The notes: generated from the sequence alone by a model not told the origin. A DNA stretch of 43,125 nucleotides from Gammaproteobacteria bacterium (GCA_030426545.1 JAUHYL010000032.1:1-43125), one strand, 5' to 3'. Shown: positions 26,471 through 37,759, numbered from the stretch's first letter. A program made the numbers and translations.

Positions 26471-26545
26471 CATCGCGACCATCGCGACCATCGCGACCAT
26501 CGCGACCATCGCGACCATCGCGACCATCGCGACCATCGCGACCAT
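26471..26545. repeat. Tandem 9-bp repeat, eight perfect copies
   Basis: CATCGCGAC is repeated eight times without a mismatch from 26471 to 26542, followed by a partial CAT. Each unit holds the palindrome TCGCGA. The array lies between two convergent genes and ends five bases before the methyltransferase stop region at 26550. Perfect copies suggest recent expansion by slippage and likely copy-number variation between strains. In one plus-strand frame it would encode repeated Asp-His-Arg, but no supported gene covers it. Confidence 0.97.
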
Positions 26546-26549
26546 TGGA

Positions 26550-27338
26550 TCAGGTTGCGCTCCCGGTTGGCTTGCGTGCGATCACGTAACCAAAGCTGAG
26601 CCAGCGGCCCGCATCGACTTCGATCATGTGCCGATCACCTTCCGGGTTGCGCCGGCACTCCCAGTCGTACTGTGAAAACTCTACCCACCAGTCCCGTGCA
26701 TCCTCGGCGTGTCCTGCCTCGCATACCTCAAACCCGGCCTGTAGAAAGCACTCGACAGTCTCCTCGGGTGACACGACAAACTTGTCGAAGGAAAGCTCGC
26801 CCTCGGATACCAGCGGCGCAAGGTCGGCCGGAGGGGGGAAGCCCTGGTGCATGGGCTCTGCCATACCGAACAATGCACCGGGCTTCAACACGCGTAGAAT
26901 ACTATCCAGCGCGGTGATGTAAGCGTCGTTGCCATCGAAGCCGCGGATCATTTCCAGGGCCGTTGTTGAATAGGCCGCGTCAAAGGTGTTGTCCATAAAC
27001 GGCACGTGCGGTACGCCGGCCTGTATTCCCGTGACGGCATTCTCCACGCCCCATTGCCGGGCATTGCGCCGCAGGTGGTCAACGTAGGGTTTGCCGTCTC
27101 CCTCCGAATCGAAATTGTCCACCCATGGGTCGATCGCAATAACCTCGCACCCGTATTCCTTTGCCAGGAAGCAGGTTTGAATACCGCGGAATATCCCGAT
27201 ATCCAGTACCGTCATCGCGGGCGATAGTGCAATTTTGTCAGCAACAAATTCCGCGGCTCGCAGTGCGCCGGGGCCGCTGCACTGGGAGTAGATGTGTACC
27301 AGGTCCGGGTACTTCGCGGCTTTTGGGTAGTGTGTCAA
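26550..27338 (-). CDS. Class I SAM-dependent methyltransferase
   Basis: A 262-residue protein. The SAM fold is visible: motif I TVLDIGIFRGIQTCFLA (about 43-60), an unusual variant of the Gly-rich loop, then the acidic end of strand 2 in CEVIAIDPWVDNF, VPHVPFMDNTFDAAYSTTAL (motif post II/III) and LRVLKPGALFGMAEP (motif IV/post-III helix). The methyl acceptor is unknown. The reading starts at a TTG (27338) with no clear ribosome-binding site; the next ATG would cut into motif I, so the TTG or an unseen alternative must be used. It is the last gene, 104 bp downstream, of the minus-strand sulfatase/BCCT/GMC/aldehyde-dehydrogenase run. A role in methylated onium chemistry is a speculation from position. 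Confidence 0.8.
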   Translation of the reverse strand: MTHYPKAAKYPDLVHIYSQCSGPGALRAAEFVADKIALSPAMTVLDIGIFRGIQTCFLAKEYGCEVIAIDPWVDNFDSEGDGKPYVDHLRRNARQWGVENAVTGIQAGVPHVPFMDNTFDAAYSTTALEMIRGFDGNDAYITALDSILRVLKPGALFGMAEPMHQGFPPPADLAPLVSEGELSFDKFVVSPEETVECFLQAGFEVCEAGHAEDARDWWVEFSQYDWECRRNPEGDRHMIEVDAGRWLSFGYVIARKPTGSAT

Positions 27339-27442
27339 CGTTACAATAGTGAGCGACCGCTGCAGGGTGACATTCTGCTGCTTTGCGCTTGCTCAATCTC
27401 CTTTGACTGTATTTAACCTGAATTTGACGGCGCGTTTATCGC

Positions 27443-29482
27443 CTACTGCACTTTGTAAGTCGCCAGTTTGCGAAACCGGGCATGTTCACCATCCATGACA
27501 AAAAACATGCGTGGCTTGAACCCGTAAAAGATGTCGTTCTGCGCTCGAATGCTCGCGGTCCCGACCTGCGCGGACAACTCGTTACCGCGCATTTGCACGT
27601 GTACCCTTGCCCATTCGTCCGGGCCCAACTCGATACGGGACTGAGCGAGTACAGTTTTCAGCTCAGGCTCTGTTTGATCAGGATACTTGATAATGGCAAG
27701 CCATCGCTGCGACACCATAACCATGTACACCGCTTCGCCAGTATTCAGCCTCAAGCTGTGGCACGCCTCGGCCGGGCAATTGACCTCATAGGTAATGTCG
27801 CCATCACTTGTTCTCAATGGAATGCCCAGTTGTACAGGATCACGCTGGCGTCGCTCGGTACTGCCGTGGAGTTCGCCGTCTGTAACACGCCATTGTCCCT
27901 GTGCATTCACGGCAGGGCGTCGCAGCAGTAGGTTGAGATCCAGCGGCTTGAATTCGCTGCTTGCGACGAGCGCGAGTTTCACGGTTGACGTTGCCGATTC
28001 GGGAGCGGGGGGCAGTTCACGGCTGTAGCCGCCCTCGCGGTATCGGGTGATCAGGGCATCCAGCCTGGTCGCTATGTCTGGATGAGTTGACGCAAGGTTC
28101 TGGGTCTCCTGTTCATCCTCAACGATGTCATAGAGCTGGGGTTTGAACTGATCTGCGCGTTCTCTGATGTATTGCGCTCGAGTGAGAGGGTGATAGTCCC
28201 CGTCAATCCACTTCCACGGGCCCTGGCGAATAGCGAACGTTCCGTCATGGCTGTGCAGAATCATGTCTGGACGAATCGGGGCGCTGGCCTGACCAAGCCA
28301 TGCCGGGAGCATGCTGAAGCTGTCCTCTGCAGCAGCTTGCTTGTCGGGCAGCGGCTCTCCAACGAGTTCGGACAGCGTGGCAAAGGTGTCAACGAGGTTG
28401 AGCATTTCGCCACTGGTCGAGTTGGCCGGCACGTGTCCGGGCCAGCGCACCAGGTAGGGGACGCGAAAGCCGCCTTCCCAGATGTCGTGTTTCCCGCCGC
28501 GATAGGGGCCATTGATCCGTAATCCCGCCTTCCATGCCTCGGTGGTGAACATGCGCTTTCCCGGTTTGTGCACGCCGCCGTTGTCGCTGGTAAACAGGAC
28601 AATGGTGTTTTCGCTGAAGCCTTTGCTATCCAGCGCGTCGAGAATGGCGCCCACAGAATCATCCAGTTCGTGTATCCAGTCCCCGTAGGCGCCGGCGCCA
28701 CTGGTTCCCTGCGTTTTCGCGGAAGGCGTTATCGGCGCGTGCACAGCCACCGGGGTAAAGAAAAGAAAGAATGGCCTGGCGTCGGACTGTGCTTCAATCC
28801 ATTGCACAGCTTTTTCGGTAATGAATGGCATTACATCGACATCCACCCGGTGTGGCGCATCCAGTCCGAGGTAGGGTCTATTCTTATAGTCCAACTGAGC
28901 CTTTTCCGGGTTCTGTCGATTGGTGCGCAAGCCCCATACCTTGTCGTTCTCCACGTAGACGCCCGTTTGATCGCCATGATTGGCGGGTACCCCGAAGTGG
29001 TAGTCGAAACCGATCTCCAGGGGGCCTGGCCGCAGTGGCTGCGTATAGTTGGTTTTGCCGCTGCTGCCGTAGCCGAGATGCCACTTACCGATGGCGCCGG
29101 TGGTGTAGCCCTGCTGTTTGAGCAGTGAGGCGAGCGTGGGGCGTCCCCGCTCAATGAGCAGCGGAGAGCCTGCCTTGAGCACGGAGCGCTTCAGGGAAGT
29201 ACGCCAGGCGTAGCGCCCGGTGAGCATTGAGTAGCGAGTTGGCGTACAGACAGATGAGTTTGAGTTGGCGTCGGTAAAGCGACGGCCTTCTTTTGCCAGG
29301 CGTTGGATGCTGGGTGTCTTTACCAGTGCGGGATCTGCGCCGTAGGAACTGGCGCTGCCGTAGCCGAGGTCGTCGCTGAGAATGATGACGATGTTGGGTT
29401 TGAGATCGTTCCGGGCAAGTGCCGTTTGGGCGAGCAGCACGCAAACGATGGCGATCAAATAGCTGGCAACGGTGCGGTTCAT
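27443..29482 (-). CDS. Exported formylglycine sulfatase (arylsulfatase-like)
   Basis: A 679-residue sulfatase with signal peptide (cleavage near TALA|RND, residue 23-24), so periplasmic. KPNIVIILSDDLGYG supplies the metal-binding Asp pair (D37, D38). The activation motif C79-T-P-T-R in SSVCTPTRYSMLTGRYAW is a C-type site needing formylglycine conversion. GAIGKWHLGY gives the catalytic Lys/His and LFTSDNGG the late Asp/Asn metal ligands. The catalytic fold ends near residue 490; the remaining ~180 residues form a beta-rich C-terminal domain of uncertain family. Type-I sulfatases cleave sulfate esters. No formylglycine-generating enzyme is in the window. There is no clear ribosome-binding site; the stop of the transporter gene is 26 bp upstream, so translation may be coupled. 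Confidence 0.93.
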   Translation of the reverse strand: MNRTVASYLIAIVCVLLAQTALARNDLKPNIVIILSDDLGYGSASSYGADPALVKTPSIQRLAKEGRRFTDANSNSSVCTPTRYSMLTGRYAWRTSLKRSVLKAGSPLLIERGRPTLASLLKQQGYTTGAIGKWHLGYGSSGKTNYTQPLRPGPLEIGFDYHFGVPANHGDQTGVYVENDKVWGLRTNRQNPEKAQLDYKNRPYLGLDAPHRVDVDVMPFITEKAVQWIEAQSDARPFFLFFTPVAVHAPITPSAKTQGTSGAGAYGDWIHELDDSVGAILDALDSKGFSENTIVLFTSDNGGVHKPGKRMFTTEAWKAGLRINGPYRGGKHDIWEGGFRVPYLVRWPGHVPANSTSGEMLNLVDTFATLSELVGEPLPDKQAAAEDSFSMLPAWLGQASAPIRPDMILHSHDGTFAIRQGPWKWIDGDYHPLTRAQYIRERADQFKPQLYDIVEDEQETQNLASTHPDIATRLDALITRYREGGYSRELPPAPESATSTVKLALVASSEFKPLDLNLLLRRPAVNAQGQWRVTDGELHGSTERRQRDPVQLGIPLRTSDGDITYEVNCPAEACHSLRLNTGEAVYMVMVSQRWLAIIKYPDQTEPELKTVLAQSRIELGPDEWARVHVQMRGNELSAQVGTASIRAQNDIFYGFKPRMFFVMDGEHARFRKLATYKVQ

Positions 29483-29508
29483 GAGGATAGTTATGGCCGG
29501 GTAAGGTT

Positions 29509-30639
29509 CTATCGGGTGTGGCCGAGTAGTAGTTCCCGGCGCCTACAGAGTAAAACGTAAATCACACAATACAGTGCGATGACGGTGAGGCCCACCCACT
29601 GAATTTCAAACGGCGTAAATTGATACAACATGATAAGCGTGAACATCGCCAGAGCGTTAAACACTATATAGTTGCCGCGGCCGAGTTTGTCCACGGTTGT
29701 CCCAAGATTCACTGTATACAAGCGTATCAGCGAGTCCAGCGAGTTGATGACGAACACCACGCCGACAGTGATAAGACAGAACTTTACCGTGTCACTCAAT
29801 TCAAGGGCGTACGCGTGATAGTAATACAGCACCGAAAACCAGATCGCGATGGGAATGGAGGGAATCACCAGCAGCGTAATGAGTAGATTTCGGGTTTTCA
29901 TCGGGCTCAGGAAGCGGGAGACAAACTGTCCAATCATGATGCTCCAGGCAAACCACCAGAAAAGATAGAACGCATGATAATCACTCATTGGCGCCACGAA
30001 GCGGTGCAGGTTGACGAAGTAGTCGCCAAGATTGGCTGCGCTGCCAAGGAATCCGCCAAGTCCCATATCGCTGTCTATCCACAGGAAGGCAATCAGCGCA
30101 AAGAAGAGCCAGACTGATGCGATGCTGAGAATTTTCACGTACTTGACGTCGGTGCTGGACAATACTGCGGAAAGCACCACGACAGCGACGAGGCCGTACT
30201 GCGCAGCGCTGGATATGCCCTCAATGTAGGAGGGCAGGTAGCTCAGAAACAAAAAGCCAGTAAATGCGCAGGTGGCAATGATGACGCCGTTGTTGACGAA
30301 CTTCACGGCGGGTATTTCAAACAACCCCAGCTTTGGCTCTACAGCACAGAAATAGAACGTTGTAAGAAAGTAGAGCGCCCAAACCAGAAAACCCCACATG
30401 CCAAATTCTACCGCCAGCGGGTTGGCGAACTGGTAGGTGTTCTCCGCCGCGTAGACGGGAAACTCCGTCAGCGGGAACATTATCAATCCCACGTCCAACC
30501 CGGATGTAAAAAGGATCGCACAGAATGCGAAGCGGGAGCTGGGTAGGGAGCCCTCGCAAACAGTATGCCCCCAGCGCAAAACAATGATCGCCGAGGTCAG
30601 CAGGCTCACTGCGACGGCCGCGGTCAATATCGTGTTCAT
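29509..30639 (-). CDS. Short BCCT-family-like transporter
   Basis: A 376-residue protein with about 11 hydrophobic segments. Two BCCT (betaine/choline/carnitine transporter) signatures can be aligned. The first, FTSGLDVGLIMFPLTEFPVY, matches the TM3 glycine stretch and the following acidic loop (family AGxGIGLxFFGVAEP). The second, FYLFWWFAWSIMIGQFVSR, matches the aromatic-box helix (family FYWAWWVSWSPFVGMFIAR), keeping W228, W229 and W232. BCCT carriers use these Trp residues to bind trimethylammonium or dimethylsulfonium groups. The protein is much shorter than usual members (about 500-700 residues): roughly one N-terminal helix, interhelical loops and the C-terminal regulatory tail are missing. 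It starts 18 bp after the GMC gene. The GTG at 30642 is an alternative start. Confidence is lower for function than for membership. Confidence 0.78.
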   Translation of the reverse strand: MNTILTAAVAVSLLTSAIIVLRWGHTVCEGSLPSSRFAFCAILFTSGLDVGLIMFPLTEFPVYAAENTYQFANPLAVEFGMWGFLVWALYFLTTFYFCAVEPKLGLFEIPAVKFVNNGVIIATCAFTGFLFLSYLPSYIEGISSAAQYGLVAVVVLSAVLSSTDVKYVKILSIASVWLFFALIAFLWIDSDMGLGGFLGSAANLGDYFVNLHRFVAPMSDYHAFYLFWWFAWSIMIGQFVSRFLSPMKTRNLLITLLVIPSIPIAIWFSVLYYYHAYALELSDTVKFCLITVGVVFVINSLDSLIRLYTVNLGTTVDKLGRGNYIVFNALAMFTLIMLYQFTPFEIQWVGLTVIALYCVIYVLLCRRRELLLGHTR

Positions 30640-30657
30640 CACGTTGACTGGCCCGCC

Positions 30658-32352
30658 CTAGTGTGTGGAGCGCACAGGTGAGTTGGGACGTTGCCGAGTC
30701 TGCCACTGCGGATCAATCCATGTGCTTACCGTTGAGGGCTCCAGTGGATTTTTACCCAGAATCATGTCGCTGGCTTTCTCGGCGATCATGATGGTCGGTG
30801 CATTCAGATTGCCGTTGGTGATGGTGGGCATTATCGACGAGTCCACAACGCGCAGCCGTTCCAGGCCGAGTACCCGACACTGGCTGTCGACAACCGCGGA
30901 GCGATCCCCATCGGCACCCATCTTGCAACTGCAGGATGGGTGATAGGCGCTCTCCACGTTCGCCTGTACCCATGCATCAATTGCGTCATCATCATTTACC
31001 AACTCGCCGGGCTGAATCTCTTCGCCCCGGTAGGCATCCATGGCCGGTTGCTGAATGATCTCTCGTGTCAGGCGAATACACTGGCGCCAGTCACTGCGAT
31101 CCTCGTGGTGCTGCAAGTAATTAAACAAAATGCTTGGTTTGTCCTGGATACGGTTGCTGGTGACGTTTACCCGGCCGCGACTGCGAGGCTTGTTCGGCCC
31201 GACATGAACCTGGAAGCCGTGCCCCTCAACGGCTGACTGTCCGTCGTAACGCATGGCGGCAGGAAGAAAGTGGTACTGGATGTCCGGCCACATGACGCCA
31301 GCGCGTGAGCGAATGAAGGCGCAGGTTTCGAAGTGATTGGTTGCGCCCAGGCCATTGCGCAGCAATAGCCAGCGAGCGCCGATAAGACCCTTGGCAAACA
31401 AGCCAAGCTTGCCATTGAGGGTAATCGGCTGCTTGCAGCGAAACTGAAAATAGACTTCCAGGTGGTCCTGTAGATTTTCTCCCACACCGGGAAGTTCGTG
31501 CAGCTGTGGGATGTTGGCCTGTTGCAGAATGGCGGCCGCTCCAATGCCTGAATGTTGTAGCAGCGTGGGCGAGCCGATGGCGCCCGCACACAGGATAACC
31601 TCCTTTGACGCGTTGGCCTGTCGCAGTTTGCCGCGGTGTTCAAATTCAACGCCCGTGGCTCGCTTGTTTTGCAATATCACTTTATGCGTAAGCGCGCGGC
31701 TCAGCAGTGTGAGGTTGTTGCGTTTCTTCACCGGATGCAGGTAGGCATCTGCGGCGGACCAGCGCAGGCCATTCTTCACTGTCATATCCATGGGGCCGAA
31801 GCCTTCCTGCTGTTGCGCATTGGTGTCGGGTGTCAGCGGGTAGCCTGCTTCGCCGCCCGCATCAACGAAGGCCTGGTAGAGCGGGTTCAAGCTGCCGCCG
31901 TTGCCAGCGCAGGTGGCGAGGGGGCCGTCACCGCCGCGAAACGCGTTTTCGCCACCAATCCAGTTTTCGCTGCGCTTGAAGTAGGGCAGACACTCACGAT
32001 AGCTCCATCCCGCTGCGCCCTGCTCCTGCCATTCGTCGAAATCGCAAGGATGTCCGCGTACGTAGACCATGCCGTTGATAGAGGAAGAGCCTCCCAGCAC
32101 TTTGCCCCTGGGACAATGCAGCCGACGGCCGTTCAGCGCCGGTTCTGGCTCTGACTCGAAGAACCAGTTGAAGCGTGGGTTGTTCATGGGGTAGGAGAGC
32201 GCACTGGGCATGCGTATGAACAGGTTGGCGTCGCTGCCGCCGGCCTCCAGCAACAGTACGCGGTTGTTGCTCTGCTCGGTCAGCCGGTTCGCGAGTACGC
32301 AGCCCGCCGAGCCGGCTCCAACAATAATGTAGTCGTACTCAGCGGCGGGCAT
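30658..32352 (-). CDS. GMC oxidoreductase, choline-dehydrogenase-like
   Basis: A 564-residue FAD enzyme of the GMC family. The N-terminus has the ADP-binding motif [17 protein letters not shown] and Glu in LLLEAGG. GMC signature 1 is [20 protein letters not shown] and signature 2 is [17 protein letters not shown]. The active-site His is in [12 protein letters not shown] and the partner Asn in [16 protein letters not shown]. Overall it resembles choline dehydrogenase (BetA) and broader alcohol dehydrogenases such as AlkJ. It oxidises an alcohol to an aldehyde, passing electrons to the membrane quinone pool. AAGGA seven bases upstream supports the ATG. The aldehyde-dehydrogenase gene ends 48 bp upstream, so the pair can carry an alcohol to an acid. 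The C-terminus carries a ~25-residue polar extension. Confidence 0.94.
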   Translation of the reverse strand: MPAAEYDYIIVGAGSAGCVLANRLTEQSNNRVLLLEAGGSDANLFIRMPSALSYPMNNPRFNWFFESEPEPALNGRRLHCPRGKVLGGSSSINGMVYVRGHPCDFDEWQEQGAAGWSYRECLPYFKRSENWIGGENAFRGGDGPLATCAGNGGSLNPLYQAFVDAGGEAGYPLTPDTNAQQQEGFGPMDMTVKNGLRWSAADAYLHPVKKRNNLTLLSRALTHKVILQNKRATGVEFEHRGKLRQANASKEVILCAGAIGSPTLLQHSGIGAAAILQQANIPQLHELPGVGENLQDHLEVYFQFRCKQPITLNGKLGLFAKGLIGARWLLLRNGLGATNHFETCAFIRSRAGVMWPDIQYHFLPAAMRYDGQSAVEGHGFQVHVGPNKPRSRGRVNVTSNRIQDKPSILFNYLQHHEDRSDWRQCIRLTREIIQQPAMDAYRGEEIQPGELVNDDDAIDAWVQANVESAYHPSCSCKMGADGDRSAVVDSQCRVLGLERLRVVDSSIMPTITNGNLNAPTIMIAEKASDMILGKNPLEPSTVSTWIDPQWQTRQRPNSPVRSTH

Positions 32353-32400
32353 GCCAGTTCCTTTGACGGATTTATCGATAGCGTACTGGATAGCGCATTA

Positions 32401-33861
<1,461 letters not shown>

Positions 33862-34140
33862 TGGTTCTTCCGTGTCGACAGGGTAAGTGGGGCTGATAAC
33901 CGAGAGGCTGTGGTAAAAGCACCGCGGCTGCAGGCCAATCCCGTATTTTATGCAGCCCTCAGTGTAGCGGAGCGACCCAGCTAACGATACCATCGAGTGT
34001 CTTGCGGCGCGGGTTCCGCGCGCCTGTGAGGCGTTTATCGGTGCACCCTCAGTCGGGTTTATCGGTTGCCTGGTGTCGCTCGTAGTGCGTTTATCCCGGC
34101 TGGGGTTCCATCGCGTCGAAGGATTGAGGAGGAAGTCAGG
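33862..34140. promoter_or_regulatory. Divergent region between the BetB-like and hexosaminidase genes
   Basis: This 279-bp region must hold promoters for both divergent units. A perfect hairpin GCGCGG-GTT-CCGCGC lies at 34007-34021, without a T-run, and could be an operator or an RNA structure in a long leader. I could not identify a BetI- or NagC-like site. Confidence 0.4.
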
Positions 34141-35847
34141 ATGATATTGGTTCGCGCATCTCTCGCCGTCTGGTTACTGGCCATCCTTGCATTGAGCGCA
34201 GGCGCACAACCGACAACAACACAGTTCTCCCCGCTGTCATTGGTGCCTCAGCCAGTGCAAACCACCGTTGGCGAGGGCAGCTTTGTATTAACCAGAGATG
34301 CTGCAGTCGCTGCCCCCGCGGAACTCGCGGGTTCTATCGAATCCACGCGTATGCTGTTGGGCCCGGCGACGGGCTTTGCCTTCGGCAAATCCACGCAGGA
34401 GAGGCATACCCAGATAACATTTTTATACAAGCCGGAACTCGCTCCCGAAGCCTATCGCCTGGATGTCAGTGCGGCAGGCGTTCGTATTGAAGCGGCAGGC
34501 GAAGCCGGTGCCTTCTACGCCCTGCAGACCCTGCGTCAGCTGCTGCCTGTGTCAATCTACGAGAGCGCTGCGGTCGCTACCAACTGGCGTCTGCCGATCG
34601 TTCAGATCGCCGACGAGCCACGCTTCAGTTGGCGCGGCATGCATCTGGACGTGGGCCGCCATTTCATGCCGGTGCAGTTCATCAAAAAGTACATCGATGT
34701 GCTGGCATTACACAAGATGAATACCTTCCACTGGCACCTCACCGAGGATCAGGGCTGGCGGATTGAAATCAAGCGCTATCCGCGTCTTACCGGAGTGGGC
34801 GCCACTCGCGCGCAGACGGTTGTCGGGAACCCGCTTTTCCGCGATGCCGACGAGCTGGAATACGATGGCCTCCCGCACAGCGGTTTCTACACACAGGCGG
34901 AGGTTCGGGAGGTGGTGGCCTATGCCGCGGCGCGGCACGTTACCGTTGTGCCCGAGATCGAGTTCCCTGGGCATGCCCAGGCCGTCATTGCTGCCTATCC
35001 GGATCTCGGCAATACCGGCAGGCAGCTCAAGGTGAAAGAGGAGTGGGGTATCAGCAAGCACACGCTGAAACCTTCTGACGAAACGCTGACGTTCTATCGC
35101 AACGTGCTCAGCGAGATCATTGATCTGTTCCCGTCGCGCTACATTCATATCGGTGGTGACGAGGCGCCGAAAGATGAGTGGCGTGACAGCGCATACGCAC
35201 AGCAGCGGATCAGTGAGTTGGGCCTGGAAAATGAGAACGAGCTGCAGAGCTGGATGATTGGCCAGTTGAATACCTTTCTCGCCGCCAACGATCGCCAACT
35301 TGTGGGCTGGGATGAAATCATGCAGGGAGGCTTGCCGACGGATGCCGTAGTAATGAGCTGGCGTGGCATGAAACCGGGATTGCGCGCCGCCGAGGCCGGT
35401 CACGATGTGGTAATGGCGCCGGTGCAATGGACGTACTTCGATTATTACCAGGGTGACAGTAGTAGCGAGCCGCTGGCGATTGGCTCTTACACACCGCTGC
35501 GGGAGACCTATGCGTTTAACCCCGCGCCCGAAACACTGTCTTCAAGCGCGCGGGGACACATCCTTGGCGCGCAGGGGCAGGTCTGGACCGAGTTCATTAA
35601 AACGCCTGACCATGTTGAGTACATGGCCTTTCCAAGGGCGATAGCGCTGGCGGAAGTGGTTTGGACAGCGCAAGCCGCGCGCGACTACGAAGCCTTTTTG
35701 CAACGCCTGCCGCAGCACCTGGAGCGACTGGACAAGCTGGCAGTAAACTACCGCCCGTTGGGTAACGACACGCTCAGTTTTGGGTCGCGGCTCAGCAACT
35801 GGTTCTGGGATCTGGGCATAGGTCTCTATTTCTGGTGGCAGGACTAG
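34141..35847 (+). CDS. Beta-N-acetylhexosaminidase, GH20, exported
   Basis: A 568-residue glycoside hydrolase family 20 enzyme. The ATG at 34141 follows GAGGAGG and starts a signal peptide ending ALSAGA|QP (about residue 23). Residues about 35-160 form the GH20b N-terminal domain ([33 protein letters not shown]). The TIM barrel follows with [43 protein letters not shown] and the catalytic pair D340-E341 in [10 protein letters not shown] late active-site region reads [11 protein letters not shown]. The enzyme removes terminal N-acetylglucosamine or -galactosamine by substrate-assisted catalysis, probably in the periplasm or outside. The symporter gene 109 bp downstream is the likely uptake partner. 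Confidence 0.95.
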   Translation: MILVRASLAVWLLAILALSAGAQPTTTQFSPLSLVPQPVQTTVGEGSFVLTRDAAVAAPAELAGSIESTRMLLGPATGFAFGKSTQERHTQITFLYKPELAPEAYRLDVSAAGVRIEAAGEAGAFYALQTLRQLLPVSIYESAAVATNWRLPIVQIADEPRFSWRGMHLDVGRHFMPVQFIKKYIDVLALHKMNTFHWHLTEDQGWRIEIKRYPRLTGVGATRAQTVVGNPLFRDADELEYDGLPHSGFYTQAEVREVVAYAAARHVTVVPEIEFPGHAQAVIAAYPDLGNTGRQLKVKEEWGISKHTLKPSDETLTFYRNVLSEIIDLFPSRYIHIGGDEAPKDEWRDSAYAQQRISELGLENENELQSWMIGQLNTFLAANDRQLVGWDEIMQGGLPTDAVVMSWRGMKPGLRAAEAGHDVVMAPVQWTYFDYYQGDSSSEPLAIGSYTPLRETYAFNPAPETLSSSARGHILGAQGQVWTEFIKTPDHVEYMAFPRAIALAEVVWTAQAARDYEAFLQRLPQHLERLDKLAVNYRPLGNDTLSFGSRLSNWFWDLGIGLYFWWQD

Positions 35848-35956
35848 GCGCTCCCGGTGGGCCCGGGTGTCATGCTCCGCACCTCGATCCCTGTTGTAGC
35901 AGGCTTTGGCGCGGTTACAGGCTTGCCTGCAACACGTTTGTTCAAGAGAGGCTGAG

Positions 35957-37720
35957 ATGCAACTCGCCGCAATCGACTGGCTGATAGTCGCCCTGTTTAT
36001 GGTGGTTTCGCTGTTGACGGGTGTTCTGGTAAGCAGACGCGCGGGAACCGACGCGGAATCCTATTTCCTGTCGGGACGCAACATGCCCTGGTGGTTGTTG
36101 GGCACATCCATGGTGGCGACCACCTTCGCGGCCGACACCCCGCTGCTGGTGACGGATATCGTGCGCAACGATGGCGTCGCCGGTAACTGGGTCTGGTGGG
36201 CGTTTCTTTTAACCGGGATGCTGACGACCTTCGTCTATGCACGTCTATGGCGCCGCTCCGGTGTTTTCACTGATCTGGAGTTCTACGAGTTGCGCTACAG
36301 CGGTCGCGCCTCCAGCGCGGTGCGCGCCTTTCGTGCCGTCTACCTCGGGGTGTTTTTCAATGTCATGGTGATGGCAACCGTTTGCCTGGCGGGGATTAAG
36401 ATCAGTGCCGTCATGCTGGGTGCCAGCGCGCTGGAAACGATCGTGGTCGCGGGCACGGTAACGCTCGTTTATAGCGCCCTTGGCGGGTTTGTCGGTGTGG
36501 TGTTGACCGACCTTGTTTTATTCATCATTGCGATGGCAGGCGCTGTTGTCGCGGCCTGGTTTGCGCTCGATCACCCCCAGGTAGGGTCATTGTCTGCACT
36601 GCTTTCGCATCCTGAGGTGAGCGACCGGCTGTCACTGCTGCCGGATTTTTCCCGTTGGGATCAGGCCGTGATGATCTTTGTGATCCCGCTGGCGCTGCAG
36701 TGGTGGAATGTCTGGTACCCGGGCGCTGAGCCCGGTGGTGGCGGCTATGTCGCTCAGCGCATGCTCGCTGCGCGCTCGGAACGCCACGCGATGGGCGCTG
36801 TTTTGTTTTTCCAGGTGGCACACTACGCCCTGCGTCCCTGGCCGTGGATCATCGTGGCGCTGGCTTCGCTGGTCGTCTTCCCCGATGTGGCGTCTCTCGC
36901 CGCCGCGTTCCCGGGTATCGAAAGCAGTGTAATCGGCGAGGATCTCGCTTATCCGGCGATGCTGTCTTTTCTGCCGGCGGGCGCGTTGGGGCTGGTGTTG
37001 GCCTCGCTGGTGTCTGCCTTCATGTCGACCATGTCCACCCAGGTTAACTGGGGTTCATCGTACGTCGTCAACGATGTTTACCGCCGTTTTCTGTATCCCG
37101 AGGCGAGTGAGCGCGATCTGGTGCGTGTGGGTCGGCTGACCTCAGTGGCGCTCATGGCGCTCGCCTGCGGCGTCTCCCTGTTTCTGGAGAGTGCGCTACA
37201 GGCATTCAATGTTTTGCTCAGCATCGGTGCGGGCACGGGCCTGCTGTTTATACTGCGTTGGTTCTGGTGGCGTATCAGCGCATGGAGCGAGATAACTGCG
37301 ATGGTGGTGTCCTTTTTAGCGGCGCTGTACTTTCATGCGGCGCCGCTGCCCGGCTGGGAGCCGTGGCAGAAACTGATCGCCCCGATCGCAGTCACTACCT
37401 TTGCCTGGCTGGTTGTGACGCTGCTGGCTCCGGCAACGGCGCCTGCAACCCTGCGCAAGTTCTATTTATTGGTACACCCCGCCGGGCCAGGTTGGGCGCG
37501 TGTGCGTGCAGCGTTGCAGGCGGATGGGCAATTGACAGAGCCCCGCTTCGGCAGTTTGTCGTTGGCCCTGCTGTGCATGTTCGCAGGGAGCATTGCGGTG
37601 TACAGCCTGTTGTTCGGGATCGGCTACCTGCTTTACGGGGAGACCTTGCTGGCTGCCTTGCTGTTCGGATTGGCGAGCGCTGGAGCGGCCTTGATTTTCC
37701 ATAGCTGGAACAGGCTGTAA
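35957..37720 (+). CDS. Sodium:solute symporter (SSS family)
   Basis: A 587-residue integral membrane protein with about 13-14 hydrophobic segments. SSS features: AESYFLSGRNMPWWLLGTSM followed by ATTFAADTPLLVTDIV at helix 2, GGFVGVVLTDLVLFIIAMAG, and LVSAFMSTMSTQVNWGSSYVVNDVY, which matches the helix with the sodium-binding Ser/Thr residues. AGAGG lies six bases before the ATG at 35957. It should import a solute with sodium; the adjacent GH20 gene points to N-acetylglucosamine or chitobiose, as inference. An inverted repeat 40 bp after the stop may end transcription. Confidence 0.93.
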   Translation: MQLAAIDWLIVALFMVVSLLTGVLVSRRAGTDAESYFLSGRNMPWWLLGTSMVATTFAADTPLLVTDIVRNDGVAGNWVWWAFLLTGMLTTFVYARLWRRSGVFTDLEFYELRYSGRASSAVRAFRAVYLGVFFNVMVMATVCLAGIKISAVMLGASALETIVVAGTVTLVYSALGGFVGVVLTDLVLFIIAMAGAVVAAWFALDHPQVGSLSALLSHPEVSDRLSLLPDFSRWDQAVMIFVIPLALQWWNVWYPGAEPGGGGYVAQRMLAARSERHAMGAVLFFQVAHYALRPWPWIIVALASLVVFPDVASLAAAFPGIESSVIGEDLAYPAMLSFLPAGALGLVLASLVSAFMSTMSTQVNWGSSYVVNDVYRRFLYPEASERDLVRVGRLTSVALMALACGVSLFLESALQAFNVLLSIGAGTGLLFILRWFWWRISAWSEITAMVVSFLAALYFHAAPLPGWEPWQKLIAPIAVTTFAWLVVTLLAPATAPATLRKFYLLVHPAGPGWARVRAALQADGQLTEPRFGSLSLALLCMFAGSIAVYSLLFGIGYLLYGETLLAALLFGLASAGAALIFHSWNRL

Positions 37721-37759
37721 CATCGATCAGTCTGGTAGGCAGCTGGCGGGCGTTTTCAG

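Noticed and set aside
26471-26545. CRISPR array.
   Set aside because: Units are 9 bp, directly adjacent and without spacers; no cas gene is present.
26348-26599. Plus-strand reading frame with repeated Asp-His-Arg across the tandem array.
   Set aside because: It overlaps the ends of two convergent real genes, has no ribosome-binding site, and its sequence is just the 9-bp repeat read in one frame.
27443-29482. Choline sulfatase BetC, suggested by the neighbouring BetA/BetB-like genes.
   Set aside because: The protein has a signal peptide and a long C-terminal extension, whereas BetC is cytoplasmic and about 500 residues. Only a general sulfatase call is justified.
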